Virus record (IMG/VR): IMGVR_UViG_3300032240_000387
Span: 1 to 22,473 of that record
Direction: 5' to 3' (one strand)
Origin: a virus
DNA: 22,473 bases
Shown here: positions 1 through 6,457 of the stretch, one piece after another
Layout of the letters: every line of letters starts with the position of its first letter
Numbering within the stretch: the first letter of the stretch is position 1
The notes under the pieces: model-generated
Database searches by the model: none
What the model saw: the letters and a program-made list of their open reading frames with translations, nothing else
Told to the model about the DNA's origin: nothing
Translations under genes and position numbers: made by a program

Positions 1-1
1 A

Positions 2-61
2 GACGACAGACGTTGGTGCTCGGTCGAATGCCGTAACGAATTTGAAAAATACGCAAAATAA
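2..61 (+). CDS. C-terminal end of a small zinc-finger-like protein (5' truncated)
   Basis: The frame starting at base 2 runs without a stop to TAA at 59-61 and gives the last 19 residues of a protein. They contain the pattern W-C-S-V-E-C-R-N-E-F, with the two cysteines three residues apart. This is the typical second half of a short phage or bacterial Zn-ribbon, where a C-S-x-x-C-R pair closes the metal site. The stop codon runs directly into the Shine-Dalgarno sequence of the next gene, as expected for neighbouring genes in one operon. Only the tail is visible, so the family and size are unknown. The zinc-finger assignment rests on the local pattern alone. Confidence 0.5.
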   Translation, partial: DDRRWCSVECRNEFEKYAK

Positions 62-67
62 AAGGAG
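62..67 (+). promoter_or_regulatory. Shine-Dalgarno site (AAGGAG) that fixes the GTG start at 75
   Basis: AAGGAG at 62-67 lies seven bases before GTG at 75-77. The longer in-frame TTG start at 42 has no such site and would overlap the upstream stop, so the GTG start is preferred. Confidence 0.75.
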
Positions 68-74
68 AAAGATT

Positions 75-347
75 GTGGCAGACGCAAATTATAATAACTT
101 TGATCCCGAAGCACGCTTAGCAATAAGAGAGTTTGAAGTATGGCAACGTAAGATATTTGCAAAGAACGCAAAAAAAGGGTGGCGATTCTTTAACCCTGAC
201 TCACTTGATAAACCTACACCTCGTTCATCTTATGAAGCATGGGGTGGTACGTATAAACGAGATGATTTTGAAAAGAACGAAGAAAGAAATCAAAAGATAA
301 TGATTGCAATAGTAGCGGGTGTTCTGATATTATTATCGATCTTATAA
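75..347 (+). CDS. Small tail-anchored protein of unknown function (90 aa)
   Basis: The start is taken at GTG 75 because of the strong Shine-Dalgarno site just upstream; a TTG at 42 would add 11 residues but is poorly supported. The soluble part is charged and aromatic, with a central W-R-F-F-N-P segment and a Y-E-A-W-G-G segment. The last 16 residues (about 75-90) form one hydrophobic stretch rich in Ile, Leu, Val and Ala, right after a Lys/Glu/Arg-rich patch. That layout is a C-terminal membrane anchor with the N-terminal part in the cytoplasm. It sits 12 bases upstream of the DNA polymerase gene, so it is probably expressed early with the replication genes. I do not recognise the family. 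A role in tying replication to the membrane or changing the host envelope is only a guess. Confidence 0.7.
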   Translation: MADANYNNFDPEARLAIREFEVWQRKIFAKNAKKGWRFFNPDSLDKPTPRSSYEAWGGTYKRDDFEKNEERNQKIMIAIVAGVLILLSIL

Positions 348-359
348 AAGAAAGCATAC

Positions 360-2225
360 ATGCAACTAGTCACACTAGATTTTGAAACCTACTACGATGT
401 AGGTTTTAGTTTATCAGGTCTTACCACAGAGGAGTATATCCGAGATGCAAGATTCCAAGTTATTGGTGTCGCGATTAAAATCAATGAGGCAGAAACGTAT
501 TGGGTTACGGGGTCACACTCAGATATACAAGAGGCGCTTAGCAAGATTGATTGGAAAAACTCCGCCCTACTATGTCACAACACGCAGTTCGATGGAGCTA
601 TTCTTGCATTCCGTTTTGGTATCATTCCTGGTCTCTACTTGGATACTCTATCTATGGCACGGGCTACGAACGGTGTTGAGGTGGGTGGTTCTTTAGCATA
701 CTTAGTCGAACATTATGATCTAGGTATAAAGGGTACAGAAGTCGTGCAAGCTAAGGGTAAAAGGTTAGAAGACTTTACGCCTACAGAATTGTCAGCCTAC
801 GCGGGCTACTGTGTAAATGATGTTAACTTAACCTATAAACTATTCGGTGTACTCGCGCCTAAGTTTCCTCAGTCAGAGATTGATCTTATAGACCTAACAC
901 TTCGTATGTATACTCAACCTATTTTAGAAGTGGACGACGCCCTATTACAAGACCGACTCGTTGAAGTCCAAGCTGAGAAGTCAGAGTTATTACAAGGTCT
1001 CATGGTTAAACTTTCATGTGACACAGAAGAATGTGTAAGAGCCAAGCTAGCTAGTAACAAACAGTTTGCAGAGATACTAGAAGAACTTGGTGTCATTGTC
1101 CCTACAAAGATTAGTCCAGCGACGGGTAAAGAAACGTATGCACTCGCTAAAGGCGACCAAGGCTTCCTAGATTTATTAGAACATGAAGATCCGTTCATTC
1201 AACAACTTTGTACAGTGAGGCTAGGTACGAAGTCAACGATAGAAGAATCTCGTATTGAAAGGTTCATCGGTATTGGGTCACGCAATAAAGGTAAACTACC
1301 TATTCCACTCAAATACTATGGCGCTCATACAGGACGATGGGCGGGATCGGATAAGGTTAACTTCCAAAACTTACCCGCACGGGATAAGAAAAAGAAAGCA
1401 TTAAAGAACGCGATCATTTCACCTGATGGACATAAAGTTATCAATGCAGACTCGTCACAGATTGAGGCTAGGGTTCTTGTATGGTTAGCGGGACAGAACG
1501 ATGTCGTCCAATGGTACAAAGAAGAGCGAGATGTTTATTGTGAGTTTGCTACAACGATATATGAACGCCCTATTACTAAAGCTAATAAGACTGAACGTGC
1601 CGTAGGTAAGACATGTATTCTAGGATTAGGTTATGGTACAGGGTGGGCTAAGCTACAACAAACATTAAAGTTAGCTGCGGGTGTAACACTTGATGAACAA
1701 GAATGCAAACGACTAGTAAATGTGTATCGTAATGTTAATAGTAAGGTGATTGATCTATGGCGTGAGTGCGAAGAAGCCCTACGGGATATAGCCTCATGGC
1801 CTGATGGTAAACAACCTTATGCAATAGGTAAACATAATGCCTTATATGCAACACCTGAGGGTATCAAACTACCTAATGGGTTATATATTAAATACCCAGG
1901 GCTCACATGGGATACATCAGAAGCTAAATCTAAATTTGTTTATAAGTCAAGACGTGGATTCATTTCCATTTGGGGTGGATCTGTAGTAGAGAATGTAGTG
2001 CAAGCATTGGCTCGGATTATTATTGGTGAGCAGATGTTAAAGATTAATGAGAAGTACCGACCTGCATTGACAGTACATGATGCAGTAGTAAATGTAATAC
2101 CTGAGGCAGAAATAGATAGCGCGATGGAGTATATTATTGGTACAATGTCAACCCCGCCTGATTGGGCTACAGATTTACCTGTTGCATGTGAGGCGCATTT
2201 TGGAGATAGCTATGGAGATTGTTAA
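360..2225 (+). CDS. DNA polymerase, family A (PolA-like), with 3'-5' exonuclease domain
   Basis: This is the phage replicative DNA polymerase. Residues 1 to about 170 form a DnaQ-like proofreading exonuclease: D7-x-E9 (Exo I), H73-N-T-Q-F-D78 (Exo II) and Y150-C-V-N-D154 (Exo III). There is no 5'-3' exonuclease domain, and 621 residues is normal for phage enzymes of this type. The polymerase domain begins near residue 320 with a T-G-R-W segment followed by N-F-Q-N-L-P. Motif A has the catalytic aspartate at D364 (A-D-S-S-Q-I-E-A-R). Motif B is R413-x3-K417-x3-L421-G-x2-Y425-G. Motif C is V-H573-D574-A575. L421 falls at the position of Phe762 of E. coli Pol I, and A575 replaces the usual motif C glutamate; the metal-binding aspartates are intact. 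The start is the only good ATG, 12 bases after the previous stop, with a modest AAAGAAAG ribosome site. The stop overlaps the next start (TAATG). Confidence 0.96.
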   Translation: MQLVTLDFETYYDVGFSLSGLTTEEYIRDARFQVIGVAIKINEAETYWVTGSHSDIQEALSKIDWKNSALLCHNTQFDGAILAFRFGIIPGLYLDTLSMARATNGVEVGGSLAYLVEHYDLGIKGTEVVQAKGKRLEDFTPTELSAYAGYCVNDVNLTYKLFGVLAPKFPQSEIDLIDLTLRMYTQPILEVDDALLQDRLVEVQAEKSELLQGLMVKLSCDTEECVRAKLASNKQFAEILEELGVIVPTKISPATGKETYALAKGDQGFLDLLEHEDPFIQQLCTVRLGTKSTIEESRIERFIGIGSRNKGKLPIPLKYYGAHTGRWAGSDKVNFQNLPARDKKKKALKNAIISPDGHKVINADSSQIEARVLVWLAGQNDVVQWYKEERDVYCEFATTIYERPITKANKTERAVGKTCILGLGYGTGWAKLQQTLKLAAGVTLDEQECKRLVNVYRNVNSKVIDLWRECEEALRDIASWPDGKQPYAIGKHNALYATPEGIKLPNGLYIKYPGLTWDTSEAKSKFVYKSRRGFISIWGGSVVENVVQALARIIIGEQMLKINEKYRPALTVHDAVVNVIPEAEIDSAMEYIIGTMSTPPDWATDLPVACEAHFGDSYGDC

Positions 2226-2821
2226 TGGAAAATAATACAGAAATAGAATACCAACAAACAAATCAAGGCGAGTTAGATGTTTGTTATGTTATGCAAAAAG
2301 CAATATCAGATGGATTCTGTGAAAAACTTATTCAAGAATATTCAAAACCTGAAGTAGAAAAAGAACAACCATTTATTGGTCAAGGCCGTGACCTTGAAAA
2401 GAATATTAATTTAGAAATTAGAAATGTATTAAGACTTCCTTTACCTTTACATGCAGGTATTGGTGCAACGCTTACTTCAGTAGGTTTAAATGTCAACCAC
2501 CAATATTGGAAGTATCATGTAACGCATTCTAATCAAGCTGAGTTTTTAATGTATGATGTCAAAGGCAAGTATGAAGCTCATGTAGATACCTTTCATATAG
2601 TGTCAGATGAGACTAGAAAGATTAGTTGTTTAGCTATTCTAAATAATGACTTTGAAGGTGGTAAATTCTATATTCAAAATGGACATGACAAGATATATCC
2701 TCCTCAAGAAAAGGGCGACATTATTATATTCCCTTCATTCATGCTTCATGGTGTAGAGCCTGTGACAAAGGGACAAAGATTTTCAGTAATAACATGGTTA
2801 GTTGGACCATATTTTAAATAG
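2225..2821 (+). CDS. 2OG-Fe(II) oxygenase (prolyl-4-hydroxylase / PKHD type)
   Basis: Predicted iron- and 2-oxoglutarate-dependent dioxygenase of 198 residues. The double-stranded beta-helix core lies in the second half. H119-V-D121 and H175 are the facial triad that binds Fe(II). R185, ten residues after H175 and followed by F-S, is placed to bind the C5 carboxylate of 2-oxoglutarate. An F-E-G-G-K-F-Y strand and an F-P-S-F-M-L-H turn are typical of the P4H/PKHD group. The ATG at 2225 shares its A with the polymerase stop codon (TAATG) and has GGAG at 2214-2217; a longer TTG reading from 2219 is unlikely. The substrate cannot be read from sequence. Proline in a protein or a modified nucleobase are both possible. 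Its place beside the polymerase makes DNA or replication proteins worth considering, but that is inference. Confidence 0.9.
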   Translation: MENNTEIEYQQTNQGELDVCYVMQKAISDGFCEKLIQEYSKPEVEKEQPFIGQGRDLEKNINLEIRNVLRLPLPLHAGIGATLTSVGLNVNHQYWKYHVTHSNQAEFLMYDVKGKYEAHVDTFHIVSDETRKISCLAILNNDFEGGKFYIQNGHDKIYPPQEKGDIIIFPSFMLHGVEPVTKGQRFSVITWLVGPYFK

Positions 2822-2830
2822 GAGATTATT

Positions 2831-3421
2831 ATGGCAGAAGAAAAATTAGTAGAAGAAGTGCAAAAGACCCCAAGAGAACAGCTCTTAGAGAATAATTATT
2901 TAGTCATTAATAATTTTATTACGCCTGACGAAGCTAAATTCTTTTATGATGAATTTAAAAAAGCATCGGTAGAAACTCCAGAGTTATTTAATAAAGATCC
3001 ACAGTGCCCATTATCTTTAGCCATGTATGACTATAAGTGGTTTGTGCATTTACTATTAGCAAGACTTCCTATTATGAACGAAGTTATGCAAGAACTTATG
3101 TTACCTACTTATTCTTATGCAAGGATATATGCTAAGGACGATGAGCTAAAGAAACATAAAGATAGACCTGCTTGTGAAGTAAGCGTGACATTGCATCTAG
3201 GTAGTGATGGAAGTAAGTGGCCTATATGGTTTACCAAACCTGATGGTGAGCAAGTATCTTATGACTTAGAACCTGGTCAAGCCGTTGTATATCTTGGTAT
3301 GATCTCAGAACATTGGCGCGATAAGTTTGAAGGTAATGAATATGCTCAAGTATTCTTGCACTATGTAAGATTTAATGGCGAGCATTGGGACGTATATTTT
3401 GATAAGAAAAAGAAAAATTAA
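2831..3421 (+). CDS. Second 2OG-Fe(II) oxygenase-like protein
   Basis: A 196-residue protein that reads as a second, diverged dioxygenase. H109-K-D111 fits the HxD part of the iron triad and H161, in an S-E-H-W-R segment, fits the distal histidine. The C-terminal strand Q173-V-F-L-H-Y-V is typical of phage members of this group. The 2-oxoglutarate-binding basic residue is less clear than in the gene before; R163 lies close to H161, and no Arg or Lys sits at the classic +10 position. The N-terminal 40 residues contain an L-V-I-N-N-F-I-T-P-D-E-A segment often seen at the start of such enzymes. It follows the first oxygenase by nine bases, with AGGAG upstream. The two share little sequence apart from the fold motifs, so they probably act on different substrates or on successive steps. 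Confidence 0.78.
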   Translation: MAEEKLVEEVQKTPREQLLENNYLVINNFITPDEAKFFYDEFKKASVETPELFNKDPQCPLSLAMYDYKWFVHLLLARLPIMNEVMQELMLPTYSYARIYAKDDELKKHKDRPACEVSVTLHLGSDGSKWPIWFTKPDGEQVSYDLEPGQAVVYLGMISEHWRDKFEGNEYAQVFLHYVRFNGEHWDVYFDKKKKN

Positions 3422-3537
3422 TGTTAGAATTACTTGTAGCGTTTAGTTTATATAGATTCGATGCCCATTGGTTATGGTGGGTATTATATGGAATTTTATT
3501 AGCGGAGAAATTGAATGAAAAAAACTGCACAAAATGA
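3421..3537 (+). CDS. Small membrane protein (38 aa), overlapping neighbours
   Basis: An ATG at 3421 shares its A with the stop of the second oxygenase (TAATG), the same coupling used elsewhere in this operon. The 38-residue product has a single hydrophobic segment rich in Leu, Trp and Val (about residues 17-28) after a short N-terminal hydrophobic run, then a polar tail ending in K-N-C-T-K. Its end overlaps the next gene by 23 bases in another frame. The ribosome site is weak, so translation would depend on coupling. The overlap start, the clear membrane-segment pattern and the lack of any other explanation for 3422-3514 support it as a real gene. Function unknown. Confidence 0.55.
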   Translation: MLELLVAFSLYRFDAHWLWWVLYGILLAEKLNEKNCTK

Positions 3538-3706
3538 TGTCACAGGTGATTGGTTACATAGTAAACCAAACTCGGAACAATTTGAAAAGAATTTTGATTT
3601 GATATTTAGAAAGAAAAAAGAAGTATTACCTGAATACGAACTTAATAAATCAACAGGCGAAGTCCAGAAAGTAAATCATGGCGACACAACAAGTACACAA
3701 AAGTAA
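3515..3706 (+). CDS. Small conserved-type phage protein of unknown function (63 aa)
   Basis: ATG at 3515 is preceded by GCGGAG with good spacing. The product is hydrophilic. It opens with a Q-N-D-V-T-G-D-W-L-H-S-K segment, continues with an F-E-K-N-F-D-L-I-F-R-K-K-K helix, and ends with Y-E-L-N-K-S-T-G-E-V. I recall very similar short proteins in aquatic phage replication arms but cannot give a family name. There are no cysteines, signal peptide or membrane segment. It overlaps the 38-aa gene at its start and the next small basic gene at its end (3678-3706), so the whole stretch is polycistronic with overlaps. Function unknown. Confidence 0.72.
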   Translation: MKKTAQNDVTGDWLHSKPNSEQFEKNFDLIFRKKKEVLPEYELNKSTGEVQKVNHGDTTSTQK

Positions 3707-3857
3707 GCGCAAAGCTGATCCATTTAAAACTAAAACAGGCAAAGATAGATTAAAAGCATTGCCCATGAAAAAACTATATGAGTTATTAGATAAAGCAGAA
3801 GTGGGTAAGAAAAAAGCAAAGATAGCTAAAGAGATTGCAAGAAGAACTCCTATCTAA
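3678..3857 (+). CDS. Small basic protein (59 aa), unknown function
   Basis: This ORF begins at ATG 3678 inside the end of the previous gene and stops with TAA at 3855-3857, which shares its last A with the start of the nuclease gene (TAATG). Its 59 residues are about one third Lys plus Arg. An extended N-terminal part (K-S-K-R-K-A-D-P-F-K-T-K-T-G-K) is followed by two amphipathic helices (L-K-A-L-P-M-K-K-L-Y-E-L-L, then a Lys/Ala helix). This could be a nucleic-acid-binding or protein-binding peptide. No Shine-Dalgarno of note. The evidence for a real gene is that it exactly fills the space between two genes and has coupled junctions at both ends. Confidence 0.68.
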   Translation: MATQQVHKSKRKADPFKTKTGKDRLKALPMKKLYELLDKAEVGKKKAKIAKEIARRTPI

Positions 3858-4513
3858 TGGCTAACTTCACATGGTCTTACTCCGCCCTAAAAGAGTATGA
3901 GAATTGTCCTAAGAAATATTACGAGATTCGTGTAGCACAAAACTACACAGTCATACCTAGCGAGAAGATGATCTATGGTACAGAAGTCCATAAGGCATTA
4001 GAGGATTATGTTAAAGATGGTAAAGAATTAGCATTAAACTATTTAAGATTTAAAGGAGTAGTCGATGAGCTTATTGCCATTCCTGGTGAAAAGTATGCGG
4101 AGTATGAGATGGCTTTGGGTAAAGACAAGTCGCCCTGTGCGTTTGATGATCCTAATCGTTGGGTACGTGGTATTGTTGACTTGCTTATTGTTGATAATGA
4201 CTATGCTTTCATTGTTGACTATAAAACCGGAAGTAATCGCTACCCTGATCCTAAACAATTACGCTTGATGGCGTTGATGACATTTGCTCATTTCCCACAA
4301 GTCAATAAAATTAAAGCCGGGTTATTATTTGTCATGCACAATTCTTTTATTACAGAAGAATATAATAGAAAAGATATGGATACATCATGGGAAAAGTTTA
4401 CAGTATCACTAAAGAGACTTGACAATTCCTATGACACTAATACATGGATTGCAAACTCTACGCCTCTATGTAGATTCTGCCCTGTCAAGACCTGTGAATT
4501 CAACAGAACATGA
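3857..4513 (+). CDS. PD-(D/E)XK nuclease, RecB/Cas4-like, with probable Fe-S cluster
   Basis: A 218-residue exonuclease-like protein of the PDDEXK superfamily. It has S7-Y-S-A-L at the N-terminus, H45 in G-T-E-V-H, an acidic E84, D108 in G-I-V-D-L, D121-Y-K123-T-G as the D/E-x-K core, and a Q-L-R-L-M-A-L helix after it, which is the usual RecB motif order. C17 at the N-terminus and C205-x2-C208-x4-C213 at the C-terminus form the split four-cysteine set that binds a [4Fe-4S] cluster in Cas4 and AddB. The size matches stand-alone phage Cas4/RecB-like nucleases. Its start overlaps the previous stop. The likely role is DNA end processing in replication or recombination, or host DNA breakdown, probably with the SNF2 helicase encoded shortly downstream. 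No cas genes are nearby, so a CRISPR role is not suggested. Confidence 0.9.
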   Translation: MANFTWSYSALKEYENCPKKYYEIRVAQNYTVIPSEKMIYGTEVHKALEDYVKDGKELALNYLRFKGVVDELIAIPGEKYAEYEMALGKDKSPCAFDDPNRWVRGIVDLLIVDNDYAFIVDYKTGSNRYPDPKQLRLMALMTFAHFPQVNKIKAGLLFVMHNSFITEEYNRKDMDTSWEKFTVSLKRLDNSYDTNTWIANSTPLCRFCPVKTCEFNRT

Positions 4514-4519
4514 TATAAT
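4511..4519 (+). promoter_or_regulatory. Candidate extended -10 promoter (TGATATAAT) ending 5 bases before an ATG
   Basis: TG-A-TATAAT at 4511-4519 is a perfect sigma70 extended -10 element. No -35 hexamer is evident at normal spacing. The expected start of transcription (around 4525-4527) falls on the ATG of the HNH-like gene, which has no Shine-Dalgarno site, so a leaderless transcript is possible. The TG overlaps the stop codon of the nuclease gene. Confidence 0.35.
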
Positions 4520-4524
4520 ATTGC

Positions 4525-4812
4525 ATGCCTTACACAAAGAAACCTAGACCTTATAAGCACGAATACGACATGGAGACCAAACGTGGTGAACACGAAGCTC
4601 GTATGGAAAGACAACGTGCACGTCGTAAGCTAGATAAAGAAGGTGTTGCTCGTAAAGGTAAAGATGTAGCGCACGTCAAAGCTTTATCTAAAGGTGGTTC
4701 AAATAAAGACGGTATTAAAGTTGAATCTGCATCAGCTAATAGATCATTCAAAAGAAATTCGCAACACAAATTAGTATCAGAAATTAGTACTAGAGAACGT
4801 AAGAAGAAATAA
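4525..4812 (+). CDS. HNH-like small basic protein (95 aa)
   Basis: The N-terminal half is a highly basic, charged helix region (many Arg, Lys, Glu). The C-terminal half carries a compact beta-beta-alpha metal-type pattern: D-V-A-H-V, then K-G-G-S-N, a V-E-S-A strand and A-N-R-S-F-K-R-N. That order (His, Asn, Asn-Arg-Ser-Phe) is the HNH endonuclease signature as found in short phage HNH proteins, with AH in place of the more usual DH. There are no zinc-binding cysteines. The opening residues M-P-Y-T-K-K-P-R-P-Y look like a true N-terminus, but there is no Shine-Dalgarno, and an extended -10 lies just upstream. It could nick DNA for recombination, packaging or a homing-like role, or it may only bind DNA. 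Its place between the PDDEXK nuclease and the SNF2 helicase fits DNA processing. Confidence 0.72.
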   Translation: MPYTKKPRPYKHEYDMETKRGEHEARMERQRARRKLDKEGVARKGKDVAHVKALSKGGSNKDGIKVESASANRSFKRNSQHKLVSEISTRERKKK

Positions 4813-4820
4813 AGTAATAC

Positions 4821-4849
4821 TTGACAGCACTAATGAGGTGCTTTACACT
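4821..4849 (+). promoter_or_regulatory. Sigma70-type promoter with an operator-like dyad in its spacer
   Basis: TTGACA (4821-4826), a 17-base spacer and TACACT (4844-4849) form a near-consensus promoter for the SNF2 helicase operon. The spacer is filled by a perfect inverted repeat, AGCAC-N7-GTGCT (4826-4842), well placed for repressor binding. The expected start is near 4856. The rest of the 4813-4891 gap holds a short GACC-TTG-GGTC hairpin (4874-4884) just before the ATG. Confidence 0.7.
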
Positions 4850-4891
4850 ACTCATTCATAGTTATTAAAGAGCGACCTTGGGTCTTAGTTA

Positions 4892-6457
4892 ATGGAAATC
4901 ATAGATAATACTGCAGTTAAACTTACAGTGCCAGAACATATAGTGTCACACATCACTAGCAATATTGAGAAGTGTGAAGTACTAGAACATAAAGGCAATC
5001 TCACAGACCTTATTGTATTTTGGGGACTTGATGAGATGACGCGCCTTAATCAACTAATCTCATTCCGTAATAACCTACCATCACCTATTGTGCGTGATTA
5101 TGATTGGCCAGGTATTTATAAACCTTTCGATCATCAACGTGTAACTTCTGAATTCTTAAGCATCAACCAAAAAGCATTTTGTTTTAATGAGGCTGGTACT
5201 GGTAAAACTTCGTCAGCACTTTGGGCTACAGATTATTTAATGAAGCAAGGTAAAGTTAAACGTGTTCTTATTATATGTCCTTTATCTATTATGTATTCTG
5301 CTTGGCAAGGCGATGTCTTTAATACGTGCATGCATAGATCAGTAGGTATCGCTCATGGAACTTCTACTAAAAGAGAAAAGATTATTAATGGTGAATATGA
5401 AATTGTTATTATTAATTATGATGGCGTAGCTATTGTAAAAGATGCTATTGTTAAAGGCGGATTTGATTTAGTTATTATTGATGAAGCTAACGCATACAAG
5501 TCACCTAGTACAGCTCGTTGGAAAACCTTATCTAAAATATTAAAACCCGAAACAAGATTGTGGATGATGACAGGTACGCCCGCGGCTCAATCACCTGTTG
5601 ATGCTTATGGCCTAGCTAAACTTGTTTGTCCACAAAGAGTACCTAAATTCTCTATGGCTTGGCGAGATAAAGTTATGCAACAGATTACAAGATTTAAATG
5701 GATACCAAAACATAATGCTAAAGATGAAGTATTCAAAGCATTACAACCTGCTATACGATATGCTAAAAATGAATGCTTAGATTTACCTGATGTAATGTAT
5801 CAAACACGAGATGTACCATTAACACCTCAAGTACAAAAATATTATAAGCAGTTAAAAGAACAGATGTTAATTGAAACCTCAGGCGAATCAGTAAGCGCAG
5901 TTAATGCGGCGGCTAATCTTAATAAGTTATTACAGATTTCAGGTGGTGCAGTATATACAGATAAGAAAGAAGTTATTGAGTTTGATATATCACCTCGTCT
6001 TACCGCGTTAAACGAAGTTATAGATGAGACAGTAAATAAGATATTAGTGTTTGTACCCTATCGTCACACGATTCGAGTGGTATCTCAATACTTAACTAAA
6101 CAAGGTATTACCAACGAAGTTATTAACGGGGAAGTATCAGCTACAGACAGAGCTCATATTATTCAACGCTTTCAAAGCATGGACGATCCCCGTGTATTAG
6201 TGATTCAACCGCAAGCCGCTTCTCACGGAGTGACGCTAACTAGAGCAGATACCATAGTCTTTTGGAGTCCTGTGATGGGAGTTGAAACTTACCTACAATG
6301 CGTTGCCCGTATGGATCGTGTAGGTCAGAAGAACAAGATGACAGTTGTTCATTTGGAAGGATCAGATGTAGAGAAAAGAATTTATAAGATGTTGCAGGGC
6401 AAAGTAGATTTACATACCAAGTTAGTTGATCTTTATAGAGAGGAGTTAGCAGCATGA
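4892..6457 (+). CDS. SNF2-family DNA helicase/translocase
   Basis: A 521-residue superfamily 2 ATPase of the SNF2 type. The N-terminal 85 residues have no motif I recognise. The first RecA-like lobe has Walker A (A101-G-T-G-K105-T), motif Ia (C-P-L-S-I), Walker B D197-E198-A-N (DEAN rather than DEAH) and motif III (M-T-G-T-P). The second lobe has motif V (Q-P-Q-A-A-S-H-G-V-T-L) and motif VI Q469-C-V-A-R-M-D-R-V-G-Q479, whose Q-x2-A-R-x2-R-x-G-Q form is diagnostic for SNF2. There is no chromatin-binding domain, as usual for phage members. These enzymes move on double-stranded DNA and in phages are thought to act in replication restart or recombination. The gene has its own promoter upstream but only a weak ribosome site (AAAGAG about 20 bases before the ATG, which a small hairpin could bring closer). 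Its stop overlaps the next gene by ATGA. Confidence 0.93.
   Translation: MEIIDNTAVKLTVPEHIVSHITSNIEKCEVLEHKGNLTDLIVFWGLDEMTRLNQLISFRNNLPSPIVRDYDWPGIYKPFDHQRVTSEFLSINQKAFCFNEAGTGKTSSALWATDYLMKQGKVKRVLIICPLSIMYSAWQGDVFNTCMHRSVGIAHGTSTKREKIINGEYEIVIINYDGVAIVKDAIVKGGFDLVIIDEANAYKSPSTARWKTLSKILKPETRLWMMTGTPAAQSPVDAYGLAKLVCPQRVPKFSMAWRDKVMQQITRFKWIPKHNAKDEVFKALQPAIRYAKNECLDLPDVMYQTRDVPLTPQVQKYYKQLKEQMLIETSGESVSAVNAAANLNKLLQISGGAVYTDKKEVIEFDISPRLTALNEVIDETVNKILVFVPYRHTIRVVSQYLTKQGITNEVINGEVSATDRAHIIQRFQSMDDPRVLVIQPQAASHGVTLTRADTIVFWSPVMGVETYLQCVARMDRVGQKNKMTVVHLEGSDVEKRIYKMLQGKVDLHTKLVDLYREELAA

Noticed and set aside
42-74. TTG start extending the first full gene by 11 residues
   Set aside because: It has no Shine-Dalgarno site and overlaps the upstream stop, while GTG 75 has AAGGAG at ideal spacing.
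914-1198. Antisense open frame inside the DNA polymerase
   Set aside because: Ser-rich composition with no motif and no start signals; the sense strand is clearly coding.
3857-4513. CRISPR adaptation role for the Cas4-like nuclease
   Set aside because: No repeat array and no cas1/cas2-like gene anywhere in the window; stand-alone Cas4/RecB-like nucleases are common in phages.
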